Positions 41,814-54,226 of a DNA stretch of 64,000 nucleotides are shown in pieces. The notes beneath the pieces are model-generated. The model was not told the DNA's origin. It made no database searches and was given only the letters and a program-made list of their open reading frames with translations. The position numbers were made by a program, and so were the translations under genes. The stretch is taken from contig LVLI01000006.1 of NCBI GenBank assembly GCA_001687465.1, positions 62,001 to 126,000 on the forward strand. The letters are read 5' to 3'. Source of the stretch: Halocafeteria seosinensis. Its lineage: Eukaryota > Sar > Bigyra > Bicosoecida. Each line of letters starts with the position of its first letter. Positions within the stretch are counted from its first letter, which is position 1.

Positions 41814-44643
41814 TTATGTACGTGTTGGTTCTGGTTCGAAACCCGTCCGAGTTTTCGAGGTAGTTATACGGTCAGAAAGGGGACGTCTACTAGCGTAAGA
41901 TGCTTCGGTTCTCGTAGCGGCTGTGGCCGCAGCAATAGGATTCTCTAGTCCAGTAGTGGGAGACCTGGAATGCATTCTTGAACGACGAATGATGAAAGCA
42001 GCACCGACGATAACGATTAGTGCGGCTGCGCCACCGACACTTCCCAAGAAAGCTGCTGAACTAGCCCAACTGTTACCGTTACCGGAGGAGCCACCGGATT
42101 TTGTAGGAGCGTTAGGGGATCCTTCATCGTTTCTCAAAAATTGATCATCTTTGGGCTGGTCGCCAATGTACCCTTCCTTCAAGTATCCCCCGAGTAAGTC
42201 GGCTGTTTTATCTTGCTCATTTTGCTTGAGTCCCTCTGGACATTCGTATATGTCACAAAACAGTCTACCATCATTGCAGATACAAGTATTACACCAATTA
42301 TCTTCATCATCCAGATTGAAAACGTCCCCGTGGGAAGCCGTCTCTCCGTTCGATAGGGAGCATGTTCTACCAGACTGGCCAGGAACACGGACTGGAACTT
42401 CTGATCTGTCTACTTCGTCGGGTACTTCCACATCAAAGTACTCCTGCAGTTCTAGTTCGACAATAAGGTCATTAAGTGTGGGGCGAGGGGCAGGCTCTTC
42501 TTCGTCTGCAAATGGTGGTACGATTTCTTCTTCAACTGGGGGTCCTTCCTCTTGGTTTTCATCTGCGATGATAATGTCTTCTTCCTCTTTTTCTTCCTCG
42601 GATACGTCCTCAGGTAATTCAGGGGCTTCTTCCTCCTCCTCTTCTCCTTCGATCTCTTCTTCCTCTTCTGGTTCTTCGGCGGCTTCTTCTTCGGTTTCTC
42701 CTTCTGGTGGATTGGAGTCAGGTGCAGGAGGCTCTTCATCATCTTCAGGTTCTTCTTGTTCGCACTCGTTGTCTTCGCAATTCAAGTTAGCGTTTTCTTC
42801 ACAAGTGCACTTGTTGCAATAGTTATGCGAATCATCATTACCGGTCCAACCAAAAGCTACTTTCTTTCCACTTGTCAATTCGCAATCCATGTGAGGGTTT
42901 TCGGGCTCTACTTCTTCTTCTTCTTTGGGTTCGCAGTCTTCATCTTCCTTGTCACAGCTCAAAACTCCGTTGTTACAAGAGCATGTTTTGCACCAGTTGC
43001 CCTCCGTACCGGGGCCATGGTAGCCATGAGGGAGCAATTCGTCTCCACTTTCGCACTGTGCACGCGTATCCTCGGGGTTATCGACTTTGCTCTTTTCTGG
43101 ACAAACTCCGCGGCTGCAATAATACCTGCCGTCGTTACACTTGCATTCCGGTTTACACCAGTCATCCCCAGATCCTTGACCTTTCCAGCCGTGAGCGACT
43201 TCGGTTCCATCAGGAGTTTTGCAACTGCGGGAACCTAAGAATGGCTTGTCGCAGGCAAAGCGCGTGCATTCAATTGTCCCATCTTTGCATTCGCAGGTGT
43301 TACAGAGCATATCTGCGTCCTGTCCGCGGCCCCTCCAGCCATGGCGTACCACTTTCTTTCCGAATTTACATCCTCTTTGCATGAAACGGTATGACCCGAG
43401 CCCTCCAGGTAAATGGGCCAAAATTTGGTCGCGAAGCTTTTCCCGTTCGGTCTCATTGGCAGCAAGAACCTTCTTCCAGAAGTCATCCATTTCAGGAAAC
43501 TCCCATTCGCAATCTGGGAAGTGGCAGTCCTTTCCAACACGACTTACAGATGTACCGTCGGGACACTGCCAAGAAAGTGGACAACATGGCGTATTGTTGC
43601 TAAACAAATACTAGATTCAGGACGTACGTACCTCTTTAACATCATTGGGACACATTACTGTTGATTCGATGGAGTCTTCATCTGCGGGTACCTCAATCAT
43701 TTCTTCGGTACTACTATCTTCACTTTCTCCAGGTTCAGGCTCTCCACCATTCTCTCGTGCAGCTTCTTCCTTGGCTCTCTCTTCAGCCTCTTCTTTCTCA
43801 TGCTTCTTAAGTTCTTCCTTCTCTTCGTCGGTTAGGTCCTCTTCGTCAATGGGCTGAGGTGTGGAATCGTCCACGCACTCGAATCTGCAGCCTAATCTGG
43901 CTTCTCTGTGTACCAATTCGCCAGTGGCTTCGCAGAAATGTGTCTGCAATATTTTGTTGATTTGTGTTAAACCTCCAATGAAAAAACGTTCTCTTCGATC
44001 ACCACAACTATGTACTTACATCCGTGGGGCAAATTGCATCGCGTTCATCCGTGTTCTCTGCAAGGATCTCCGGGTCGGGGCAGGCAGGGAATTCGCAATC
44101 GTTATCAGGTGAGCGTCGGTAATACATGTTGCCCTGAAGGAAAAAGAACGAAAGAAAGAAGGTAAAGGGTTGCAAAAAAATTACAAAAAATACCAGGGCT
44201 ACCGCCAAGGGGATTCTAGAGGGAGGGCAACTTGAAGCTACAAATGATCTCCGCAGAAGAGCCATGACCAGCAACGGGCTACAAACAGCGGAAAGCTTCA
44301 TGTGCTCTTTTCGTGCATAAAACAAGCTACCTTTACTTAGGAACGTAGAGAAAGAGTAGGAATCACTTACGCATCTCTTAAAATCGGGAGGGCATTTCTT
44401 AGGATGGATTTCTTCATCGCAACCGTCGTCGGAACATGAGAGAACTCCATCAACACACGAGCATCTCAAACATTCGGCTCCTGCTACCTTTGCAATGCCA
44501 TCAAAAAGATCCTGTACATGCTCTCCATTCTTATGAATACGACAGAAAGCTCTTCCGAGAGCTGTCTTGAAAGCAACAGCCTCATGAATACAGCAGAAGA
44601 GCACTGCGGCCAATACCACAAGCACTTCAACGGAAAATCTCAT
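41814..44643 (-). CDS. type I membrane protein with two kinds of Cys modules
   Basis: A receptor-like surface protein of about 770 residues with a signal peptide from ATG 44643 (VEVLVVLAAVLFCCIHEAVA). The ectodomain has six VWC-like modules: C, then a Gly-x-x-x-x-His-Gly-Trp-x-Gly core, WCNTC-x-C, DG, C and C, as in VRHGWRGRGQDADMLCNTC and VAHGWKGQGSGDDWCKPEC. A second module type, CP-x4-C...R...DC-x-FP-x-C, occurs three times (KCPPDFKRC, CEFPAC, CHFPDC). Two long Glu-rich linkers separate groups. One membrane span near the end (AAALIVIVGAAFIIRR) is followed by a cytosolic tail of about 55 residues. Introns lie near 44370-44140, 44020-43945 and 43632-43610. The last is uncertain, since no canonical pair fits perfectly. 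Confidence 0.8.
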
Positions 44644-44922
44644 CTTTCTCTTCTCTTAGACTGGTATTTAGACTGGAAAAGAAAAAGTTGCACAAATTAG
44701 ACTGGACAAGAAAACGTGCAAAAAATCAAGTGGTTTCCTCGGCGAGACTACGGCTCTTCTGCGTAGAAGCCGTGGCAAGAGACATTGAAGATGGTAAGTG
44801 AAACAAAAGTTAGTTCTCTTCTAGAACATCAACTTCGTCTGCAGTTGCGCTGTTTAAACGCTTAATTTATGGGTATTAGATGATGCCGTAGTGGACGTAA
44901 AGTACCACATTGAAAAGGGAAA

Positions 44923-45899
44923 ATGTCGTCGGAAAAGTACATGAACGTACCGTCCTCGGACGATGCGATGGAGATGGGGGAGCAACAGTCAAAGAAGAGC
45001 TCAATGGGGTCCATTGCTGGTTCAGACAATGACACTTTGAGGACTTTAGACGAACCTGTGACAAGAACGATAATGCGTGACTTGAAAATGATAGCTACAA
45101 AACTGAGATACGTACTCATGCCGCGAGGAGGGACGGAAGAAACTTTGAAATCGTTGCGAGACTGGGACTTATGTACGTCTTCTGCCCTGATTTCCTCTAC
45201 TTTATTGCACGAATACTATTGTAATGGAACTCTTGGCGACTTTTTTTGTCATCTCAATCTTGGATTATTGCAGGGGGCCCTCTTCTTCTTTGCTTGACCT
45301 TGTCCATGTAAGTGAAACCTCGACGTGGGCACCAAACTAACGACAGGAAAAGTCACATCGCTTTCTGTGATTCTGTGATCTCCAGCGTGATGAGTATTCA
45401 TGCTGCCGAAGGACAGACCTCGCTAGTGTTTGCAGCAGTTTTCGTCATTGTATGGGTTGGAGCCGGTGTTGTCACATTAAATGCCCAGCTTCTTGGTGGC
45501 AGAATGTAAGGGAATAACTCTGCAGAATGTAAGGGGTCAGTATCTATTACACTAAACGAACACTTGCAGATCGTTTTTCCAAAGCGTATGCGTATTAGGA
45601 TACTGTATTTTTCCTCTGGTGCTTGCTTCACTGGTGACCCCGTTTATTCCCATTATTTTTCTGAAAATGTTGATAGTACTTGGCACGTATCTATGGTGCA
45701 CGCGAGGTGAGTAGCTTTACAGTGCTTGTATATTATCAGCCGGACAACTATAGCAACGTTTGATGGTGTCGTTTTCTTTGTATATTCAGCTTCGGTCGTT
45801 TTCATGGCTTCTATGGTGCAAGAGAGTAGGAGGTTCTTAGCCATATACCCCGTGTGTCTTTTTTACTTGATTATTTCGTGGATGATATATATCCAGTGA
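44923..45899 (+). CDS. YIPF6: YIPF6 (Yip1-domain Golgi membrane protein)
   Basis: A five-helix Golgi/ER membrane protein of the Yip1 family that works with Rab GTPases in vesicle traffic. Five exons (44923-45172, 45274-45307, 45386-45505, 45570-45706, 45790-45899) give 216 residues in phase. Conserved points are TLDEPVTRTIMRDLKMI, LRDWDLWGPLLLCLTL, LNAQLLGGRISFFQSVCVLG and RRFLAIYPVCLFYLIISWM, all in YIPF6 order. The third donor is duplicated 23 bases downstream. It converges on PACRG with 43 bases between stop codons. Confidence 0.92.
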
Positions 45900-45942
45900 A
45901 CCACACACACCCACTAAAAGCGTTTAGTGACAAAGATCATCC

Positions 45943-47742
45943 TTACGAGTGTACGACGCTCTCGTAGGTGGGAACAATGTACCTGCGATTCAACGACGAG
46001 GTTATGCAGGTTCTCAGCTAGTGGATGTTGACACGCCGGACTTACTTGATGTTGATAAAGGCGTCTTCCCCACCGTGCACTTCCAGCTTTTGTAGTGTAT
46101 CCTCGATCAAATCGCCAAGATTTTGCCTGCAACAGAGAGTCTGTACAATACACAAATTATTACCATAACGTGGAAAGCACACGTACTTTTTGCGTTGGGA
46201 ATATTCGATTCCGTCGCCCAGATTTAAGTTTTTGTCCTTGAACATGCTAATCACAGGAAGAATTTGCCTGAAGTATGGCACGAGTGCCTCTCCAACCAAT
46301 TCATTGTTCTCTACCATAGTCTGTATTGCGCAAAGTGCTGCAATTAGTATTACCAAGCGCAATTGGCGAGCGGGGCACATACTTGAAGGATTTTCAAGAC
46401 CCGAACCATCACATCGAAATCTCGAGTATTCAGCGCGTTCTTCAGAGGCAACACTATTTGTGGCACAACCGGAAGAATTTTATGGGAGCCTCCGTGAAGC
46501 ACCATGTCGTAAGTACCCTGAGGTCGGCAAAACATATGCTGTAAGACGGGTCCCCTACTATCAACCTCCAAATGTTTGTCGTACCTCCTCAGCAATAAAG
46601 CGGTAAGGCTCTTCGTTTTCTCGTAGTCCGTCGACGAAAATTGGAAGATAGTGGTGGAAATCCAATTTTGTTACTTCAATTTTCCATTGTATGCGATTGT
46701 GAACACCTCTGTCGCAGGCAGATTGAAGGAATGTCGCAACGAAGAAGGAAGGAGCAACTCGAGTGGCACGAACTCTGATACTTACTGCAAAATGGTGATC
46801 GGAAGATCGCCGCGTTCGTAAAATCGGCGAAGCTCCGTATTTGGAGGATTGGGCCTTTGCTTGAAGGCATACGCAGGTGGTGGCTTCTTTTGCGATGGTG
46901 AATGGCGTTTTTCTTCCGCAGCTTTTTGCAACCCAATGTCGCAAGTTCCTGCGAATCCTGAGTGCTTCTTCAAGTACTCTGAAATCACGCACATACCATT
47001 CGAGCATAATACCAATACAACGATAGCGTGCGTGCTACTTACGCTTCGGAACAGGGCGTTGAGTTCGCCGGTGTGTGAGGGCGAATGCCTCATCATCGGT
47101 CTCGTGTGGAATTCCAGGATGCTCCCCGGGACGCACACGTTGGGGACGATTGGTGCAGTCTAGAGCAGATCCAGATTCTCTGTTGATAACGTTGCCTGTA
47201 TAAACAGTCATCAGACAACAAATAATCAAAAAATAGTATTTCTCCACAATTTCTCTCAAAACGCGCGCACTGCCGCGCTGAGAGCGCACCCTCAAAACTG
47301 TTGGCTGGCACACTACAACAACGGAACGCCGGACAGCATGGAAAACTTTCACTCACGTGTCGTAGACACCTTATACGAGGTGTTTGGCACCCCGATGGGC
47401 ACAGTCGTCGTGCTTGCGCCTGTGGGAGATTCCATCTTTCCAGATTCTCCACCAGCCAAACGGATAGTTGCCGATCGCAGAAAACTATTTGCTGGAAAAC
47501 CCCTTTCAAGTGGGTGCTACAGACGGCACTGGGTTTCTAATTCTTTCGTAACACCACGATGGGATTTGATTCACTATCAACGCTTGTAAAGCAATGGGCT
47601 GTGGTGAGGTGGTAAACAACTTACGGTCGCGTGAGAAGTCGCAACGTACTGCTTCCGGCTGAAGTTCGAAACGCTTCCCGAAAAAAACTGGGCAAATGTG
47701 GGCCACATGATATGTGTTGGCTGGTTGACATCGACTAATCAT
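45943..47742 (-). CDS. PACRG: PACRG, axonemal microtubule inner protein
   Basis: Component of the inner junction of ciliary doublet microtubules. About ten exons run from ATG 47742 to the stop at 45943. The start is ATG 47742 ([15 protein letters not shown]). Upstream exons encode a species-specific N-terminus ([15 protein letters not shown] across one junction). The conserved core then reads [102 protein letters not shown] and LGDLIEDTL. The last exon supplies [13 protein letters not shown] after a splice at 46044, matching the human end. The presence of this gene implies a cilium in the life cycle. Confidence 0.93.
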
Positions 47743-48072
47743 CTATCTCATGATAGGAGTGTGCTCATAACGTTATCTCCTGCAATCTAATCGCCACTCC
47801 TGCGGCGCTGCCAGTCTGGCACGGGCCCGTTGCTTGGCACATGGCCAGCGTGGTTCGTAAACTCTGCAATGTGCAGACGACTTTTTCATTAAGCGAGCTT
47901 CCAGTTTGCTCTGTTTGCTAACCCCTATAGCTTCATGAGTAATGGAAGTTAGGAAATTGTAACATTTATGGTAGACTCCTTGGGGAATGTATCGCCATTC
48001 AGTTTAGAACTACTATGCGAGTACCATCAACTATAGTATAAACGATGCACTGTCTGTACTCATATCAGTTAA
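47743..48072. other. intergenic region, nothing seen
   Basis: 330 bases between the PACRG start and the amidohydrolase stop, both on the minus strand. It presumably holds the PACRG promoter. No frame or repeat is supported. Confidence 0.4.
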
Positions 48073-49583
48073 CTAATCAAGGTTTAGAAGTCTTCGGGCG
48101 TTTTCACCAAGTATCATGGAGCTTTCCTCTGCTTTACACTCTTCAGCCACTTGGATATTTTTCGAGGTGCTTGGCCACTCAACAGAATCCATAGGATGGC
48201 TCTTCACATCCGAAGAAGCAGTTGAAGAATAAGACTCTGCTGGAGGAGGAAAGAACGGATGATCTGTTCCAAACATCAGTCTGTCCGTTCCTACAAACTG
48301 CTGAGCAGCGGATAAAGTAGGAGTGTGATAGCTGATACTATCATAGTACATATTCTTGAGGTACTCCGTGGGTCGTTTCTTTAGCTTGCCTTTCAATACG
48401 GCATCTCCTTCAACGCAACTGTCTAGTCTTCCCGCTAAGAAGGGCAGAGTGCCACCCGCGTGGGCTAGAAGCAGTTTCAGGTCCGGCACTTTGTCCAATG
48501 TGCCAGAGCATATTAGTCGTGCAACCTGAGCAGACCTTAACCGTAAAACCACCCTTTCAAGTGCAATTGAAACAACACCTTCAAAGACTTACAGCAGTTG
48601 TAGTTTCGAAAGTGAAGCCTAGTGCAAGGAATAAAGCATGGCCATAGCCACCACCGAAACTCTCATTCCCCACTCCGTAATGTGGATGCAAAAACACGAA
48701 TAGTCCAAGCCTTTCTATTGTTTGGAAAATTGGTAGCAATTTTTCATCGTCGAGTCCGCTGATTCGTCAATGCATTCAAAACCACGATGTGACGTACCTA
48801 ATTCTTCAGATGTATAGAAATTACACTTACCTCCCAAGTCCTTGAGTGCTTAATATAATTCCTCGCAGTTTGGAGCTCTTTGCTATTCTTTCTAGTTCTT
48901 GACAAGACGCCTCAACATTTGTTGTTGGTAGTACTCCGAAGCCGTAAAATCGCCCTGTAAATTAAATGGCAGCAGAGCGTTCTCAAGCAGACTGGTTAGA
49001 TATCGTTTCGGATTCAGTCCTTACCGTGGCTTCGCTCGCATGCGTCATTGAGATCAGCATTGAGTTGTTTTGCGACATCAGGTGCTTCTTCAGGTCCTAA
49101 GAAATCCAGCCAGGGATTTGCAAGGCTGCAAACCGCAAAGTTGTGAGCAACTCGGTGTTTCTGCCAAACTGTGACCTGTGAAGCCTTACCTGAGCACCGA
49201 CACATCGATGCCATGCGCGTCCATGAACGCAATCTTGCGGTCCATGTCATAGTACTCGGAGCCAATCGGCCTCCCCTTGGAGGTGCTTTCCTCGGCATCC
49301 TCTGCAGGGAACAGGAACTTGGAGAATCCACACAATCCAACAAATTCTCAATGCCCATACCTCCCGGTAGGATGATCAGTCGGTCCTCATTGTTGATAGT
49401 TTCCACGCGTGGTACTTTGCCCCGGTTCCTCAGAATGTCCATGTACCGCGGAAGGTACACATGCGTGTGAACGTCCACTGTGTAGAGACTGCTCCCGTAG
49501 GAGCCGGCACTCGTGCTCATGGCTCGCGCACACAAGTTTGTCAAAGGTTTGTGAAGACGATGAAAGCGTTGTATGGCTCTCAT
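48073..49583 (-). CDS. ACMSD-like amidohydrolase/decarboxylase
   Basis: Metal-dependent amidohydrolase-2 (TIM barrel) of the aminocarboxymuconate-semialdehyde decarboxylase type. The human member diverts tryptophan breakdown away from NAD; the substrate here is uncertain. From ATG 49583 a short basic/hydroxylated leader (MRAIQRFHRLHK, CARAMSTSAG) could be a mitochondrial signal. Metal motif VDVHTHVYLPRY is followed, after splicing, by IGSEYYDMDRKIAFMDAHGI, SLANPWLDFLGPEEA, FYGFGVLPT, FVFLHPHYGVGNESFGGG, KLLLAHAGGTLPFLAGRLD and MFGTDHPFFPP. Five or more exons; the internal ones around 48560-49020 were placed from homologous motifs and short frames, so their ends are approximate. The C-terminal ENARRLLNLD is typical. 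Confidence 0.85.
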
Positions 49584-49820
49584 TCTACCATACCCGAGAG
49601 AACAGGAATCAGATCACAAGGCTCTTTGGGAATCAATCAACGCAACACTACTAGGCCCGATTTATACTATGCAGGCTACATAATGTAGCTGTATTTACGC
49701 TAATTGCCGACCTTCACAGATCGTAGGAAGCTGTAATGGTGCCACACTGCTACCACTTGTACAATGACAAAGCGGAGGCTCCACTCCACTCTTTGAGGGG
49801 GCAAGTTTTTGATGTAGACA

Positions 49821-52800
49821 TTAATACTCGGTAACTGCACAGATTTCATCGTGCAGTACCTTGGTCAACGACATAAGGAAGTTCTCGAAATCCCGACTGC
49901 TATTGACCAACAAGTGATCCTTTCGCCGTTTGACGAAACTCTTACAATTTTCCAAAACGTTAAATCTATAATCGGCAGCAATTTGTTTAATGAACACATC
50001 AAAAATATAGTATACTGAACGCCACTTAAGGATGCCTCCCGAGGCTCGATGATGCACGTAGCACACCGCCGCTATAAAGGAGTTGAATGCGGCGTCATCA
50101 TCCCCTAAGTCAAGTACTGAATTCTTTCTGAAATAAGCTTCCATATCGTCGGAAGAAACGGGATGATCAAAATCCGTGTGAGAGAATTTTTCTAACAAAG
50201 CATCCAAAGTATTTCCGGCATTTCTTCCTGGTCTGATGTTGCTGGTATCCCTGTGTATCTCCGTATCTACATTTCTCTTTGTGCCTTCCAACGTGTTGGC
50301 TTTACCAGAAGACTGCAACGATTCCATTTCTTTGACAATTTCAACTTGAAGCTTGGTTGGAAGGGCAGCAAGACTCTCTAAATCTACTCTCTCTCCTGGC
50401 TGAAGGTACGAGTAAGGAAATCCCGGAGGATGAGATATTCGGGAAGGAGACTTCTGAGTGAAAAGAGCATCGCCAGTATCACTTGTATCTCGAGATGTTT
50501 CATCTGCCGATACCTCATTTCCATCCTTGTCGATGACCCGTTTCTTTAAACGGTATAAGTGTTTCCAGTCATTTAGTGTCGTTTGGCCCCCGGGGGCACT
50601 GCTCTCCTTCGAAGAACGTTTTCTCCTCCCGCTGCCACCACTACTGTCGCTTCCCCGACTATACTTGGAGTTTGGTTTACTAGAAGAAGGTCCCGAGACA
50701 AAAAAATCCTTCGTTCTTTTCGGAGAATTTCGGGCAGAGCTTTCCAGCGAAAAACCACTGCGAATCAACTCTGAGCGAACATTGTCAGGCAGGGAATTCC
50801 ATACTTCCATATCCACCTCCGAAGAGAAGCTGGCATTCCCATAATACGACGACACAGTCTCCATCGGATGAATATCTGCGGCAGAGTCACCATGCTCGCG
50901 GATAAGTCTGCGTTCAGAACCTTGCGAAGTTCTCTTCCGAAAATACTGCTCTACATTTTCTTGTGAGTGTTTCCCTTCTTTCAATTTCAACCTTGACAGC
51001 TGCAATCCTACGCCACGCAGTTCTTTCGGAGGAACCCTTAAGGAACGATAGACAGCTTGTACTTGCCGCTTCAATAAAGAATGGTCGTCATCTCTCAAAT
51101 TGACAGACATCGCCTTGCTATAGTGATCACACCGTCCACATCCCAGGGGTTTGATAGGTTCAGGAGCACCCTTCTGCCGCTGACGGACGCGCAACGTTAC
51201 AGTTCGATAATAGTAATGCGAATCGTTGAATTGCTCAGCATCAGGATCTTCGTTTTCTGCATCTAGTTGGGCAGCTTCCTTAAGGCGGCCTAACGTCTCG
51301 TCACAGAGGCGTTCAAGGAAGGAGGACACTTCTTCTTCTGTCGAAAACCTCACACCCCAGTTTATGTCAGCACCCACACTCTTTCTATTTTCCATCTGTT
51401 GCAACGGTTGATCCATGTCATCTCCTCTGGCGCAACGCCACACAAGCTCTCCTTGCTTCGAACCTAGCAGCTTCTGCAGGGTTTCCCTGGAGCTCTGTAA
51501 AACATCATTCACCGTATGGATAGAATGATCTTCTAGAAGTTGGCTGTTCTTCCATCCAATACCAGGAAGGCATGAAACGTCAAGAGGAGACATGATCTCT
51601 CGTATCGCGGTACTCTCGTTCGGAATCAAATATACACCGTGGGGATGAACAGGTGAAAAGAGAGCATTTTCTCTGGTCCATTCCTCGTTTTGATGAAGAG
51701 ACTTCGATATCGACTTAGCCGCGTCCATCTTTGCTTTCTTGCTCTTCCTAGTTGCCAATCTGGCCAGTAGACGGTTCTTTCCTATTCCAGCGCTACAAGT
51801 GCAATTTGTCGCAACGTATATCGCAGCCCGCAAATGCTGCACAAACGCAACAGGGTCTTCGCATCCAGATATATCCAAGTACACTTCGTCACATGAAGTG
51901 GCCTCAATCTCTCGAATCGTTCCTGTCCATCTTGACCAATTTCGTAAATGTCGCCACAACTGTTTTCGAAACATTTCATCTCCGTCATACTTGTCAACAT
52001 CTTCCATCTCGATTTCGTTTAAAGAGCCCAAAGGAACCTGGCTCTCTTCGGCAGTACCGGAGACCGGCTCCCCTTCCGTACCAGATTGACACTCGCATAA
52101 CTTCTCAAGAAACTCTCCAATTGGACGGCCCCCAAGGCAATAAGATAATATGACTCGATACGCGTTTCCACTGCATCGCTTAATCGAGTCAAAATCATAT
52201 GGAAGAATAGTCAGTTCTTTACAAAGTTCCCGCGCTTGACCAACCAGCATGCCTGCCGAGACCTCATAGAGCCGGGCGAAATAGTTCGCAGCAGATATTT
52301 CAGCCGCACTAAAACTATTGCTGTTTGATGACTGGCCTCTACCGTGGTTTGAGGCATGGGCTACGATGACCGGGCTCGTTTTCAAATGGGGATAGGTGAA
52401 AAGAGATATTTGGGCAAAAAAGCAATCCATATCGAGGTGAACAATTACGCGGTCTGTCGTTCTCTCGGAGGAGGGATTAGAATGATACTTCGACTTCTCT
52501 TTGTTACGCCTTTGTACCTTTTGGACAATCTTCTGGATGTAGTTGCGAAAAGATCCAATAAGATGCAAACGCGATTGCCCAAAATAGCTGTTCATGAAGT
52601 TAGGATTCACAGCCCCTCTATTTTTCATATGGTCCGCGCGACTGTGCCTTTGTCCTACATTTTGCGTCTGGGTATCATCCTTTGCAGCGTACTGCTTGAT
52701 GCTATTGACTCCCTTGCCTTTATTCCTAAACTCCTCTAAGAGGTAATCCGACTCTGGCAATCGCTTCCCGGCCTTTATACTGTCGGTAATCCACTTTGGT

Positions 52801-53297
52801 GTAACTGCAGGCAATGGGTGCTTTTCTGCCAGCATTTGCTCAATCTGTGGTCAGTAGTCGTTAACATCACGTTATCTGTGGGTGTTCACAAACAACCCAC
52901 AAGGACACTCACTTTCGTGTGCGGAAGCCATTTTGCAACAATGTGAGAGCAAGTGCTCTTTGACAAATCGTATTCAATGCGGCCACCGTGTTGCCCCAAG
53001 AGAAGCTTCAATTCATCAAATGGAGGTTCCGTATCCCCTGTACAAGAAGTACACATCATTCATTGCAATGCAACGCACGAGAGGTCCCAGCAACTTACCA
53101 TTGATGTAAGCCGTCACGTCTTGAAAAATTTGAGGGGTGGTGGAATTTTTGCCCCTTTGTATCTCCTCCTCGAACTGATGTCGTAGCTTTCGTCGTTTAT
53201 TTTTCATGTACACGCCAAAGTCCCCTCCATGATGCTCCGATTTCTCCTCTTCAGGGGGGTCATTTCCCCCGGGAGCTTTATCTAACGAAGACTGCAT
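49821..53297 (-). CDS. REV1: REV1 translesion DNA polymerase
   Basis: Y-family deoxycytidyl transferase that works opposite abasic sites and scaffolds other bypass polymerases. Three exons (53297-53099, 53037-52913, 52844-49821) sum to 1116 codons in phase. A BRCT domain spans the junctions (residues about 60-145): TAYING, LLLGQHGGRIEYDLSKSTCS, KWLPHTK, TPKWITDSIKAGKRLP. The NPNFMNSYFGQSRLH motif follows, then the polymerase core: VIVHLDMDCFFAQIS with the metal Asp pair, LPYDFDSIKRCS, SCDEVYLDIS with the third carboxylate, SAGIGKNRLLARLATRKSK and LPGIGWKNS. A ubiquitin-binding-like NSLPDNVRSELI lies further on, and a C-terminal domain ends the protein. Length 1115 is close to animal REV1. Divergent from the next gene by 191 bases. 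Confidence 0.94.
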
Positions 53298-53488
53298 TGT
53301 CTTGCAAAAGACACTATGCTCTTGGAATCACATGATATCGTCTCCAGATCGGAAAAATAGGCCACTGAAACTATGTGGTGTGTTCAATCAATCCCGTGAC
53401 GCAACTTCAATCTACTACCACCGGATATACTTCGCGCGAGTTAGCTGTACATGTATGGTATCCACTTCTTGCTCAGCAGGAGGTCACA

Positions 53489-54226
53489 ATGGAGAGCAGT
53501 GAAGAGAGCGTATATTTCACACCCATCAATCTGGGTATCCTTGGGCTGTCATTCGCCATAGGATGCATCCTCGGAGGAGAGCCTATTTTGGGCGATTGGT
53601 CCACCTGGAAGGATTGGATGAAGAGGATAATACAGGGACGAGCGAGTGCATTGGCGTCTATTCAATACAGATACCCCTATCTGCGCCTTGGGAAAGTGAC
53701 GGGAAAACTGAAACTAATCCATGAAAAAATGAGCCGATTGCAGCCCAAAGGGGAGGAAGCACTACGGGACTATAAGATTACTGTGGACAATTTACTGCAA
53801 GAATTACATCTTTGCGAACCTATGGAGATTTTTCAAGGCATTGGGCCGGATGTGGAGGTGGAGGCGTCTTACCTGGTGGAAGAACCACAGAAAATACTGA
53901 ACTTAGTGGAAGAGTTGGAGGAAGCTATAGTGACAGTGTTTACACTGACCCAGGTGAAGATGCACAGGCTTGGAGGTCATGTGGCTCTGTATTTATGGGC
54001 GTCTCAGACTTACCATGATGGGGTACAGATGAACGACTCCGACATCCAGGAATTCCTGGATTGTATTGCCTCCACGCGGCAGGAGGCCATCGACGTCCTG
54101 GTGGAGTTAGGATACAATAGGGAGGCTAGCGAAGAGATGTTTGAGAAGGTGAAGGAATCAGTTCCTGAAGAAAAAGAAGGTTGGATCATCCTCTTGGAGT
54201 TTTTGAATTACCAAAATAACAATTAG
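53489..54226 (+). CDS. unknown family, member 1
   Basis: 245 residues from ATG 53489 (MESSEESVYFTP), single exon. One hydrophobic segment near the N-terminus (INLGILGLSFAIGCILGGEP) is followed by about 210 residues of amphipathic helix with many Glu and Leu. The C-terminus reads AIDVLVELGYNREASEEMFE and then a Trp-containing EKEGWIILLEFL end. The gene at 58127 has the same layout and a related tail, so the two are diverged paralogs on either side of a Mutator-like element. I recognise no wider family. It is probably membrane-anchored with a cytosolic helical domain. Confidence 0.7.
   Translation: MESSEESVYFTPINLGILGLSFAIGCILGGEPILGDWSTWKDWMKRIIQGRASALASIQYRYPYLRLGKVTGKLKLIHEKMSRLQPKGEEALRDYKITVDNLLQELHLCEPMEIFQGIGPDVEVEASYLVEEPQKILNLVEELEEAIVTVFTLTQVKMHRLGGHVALYLWASQTYHDGVQMNDSDIQEFLDCIASTRQEAIDVLVELGYNREASEEMFEKVKESVPEEKEGWIILLEFLNYQNNN

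Noticed and set aside
42151-42822. Ser-rich plus-strand frame of 223 codons
   Set aside because: It is the antisense of Glu-rich (GAA/GAG) linkers of the Cys-module protein on the other strand.
47301-47589. Plus-strand frames opposite the 5' half of PACRG
   Set aside because: The minus strand splices here into the PACRG N-terminus ([15 protein letters not shown]) with matching phases; the plus frames are antisense shadows.
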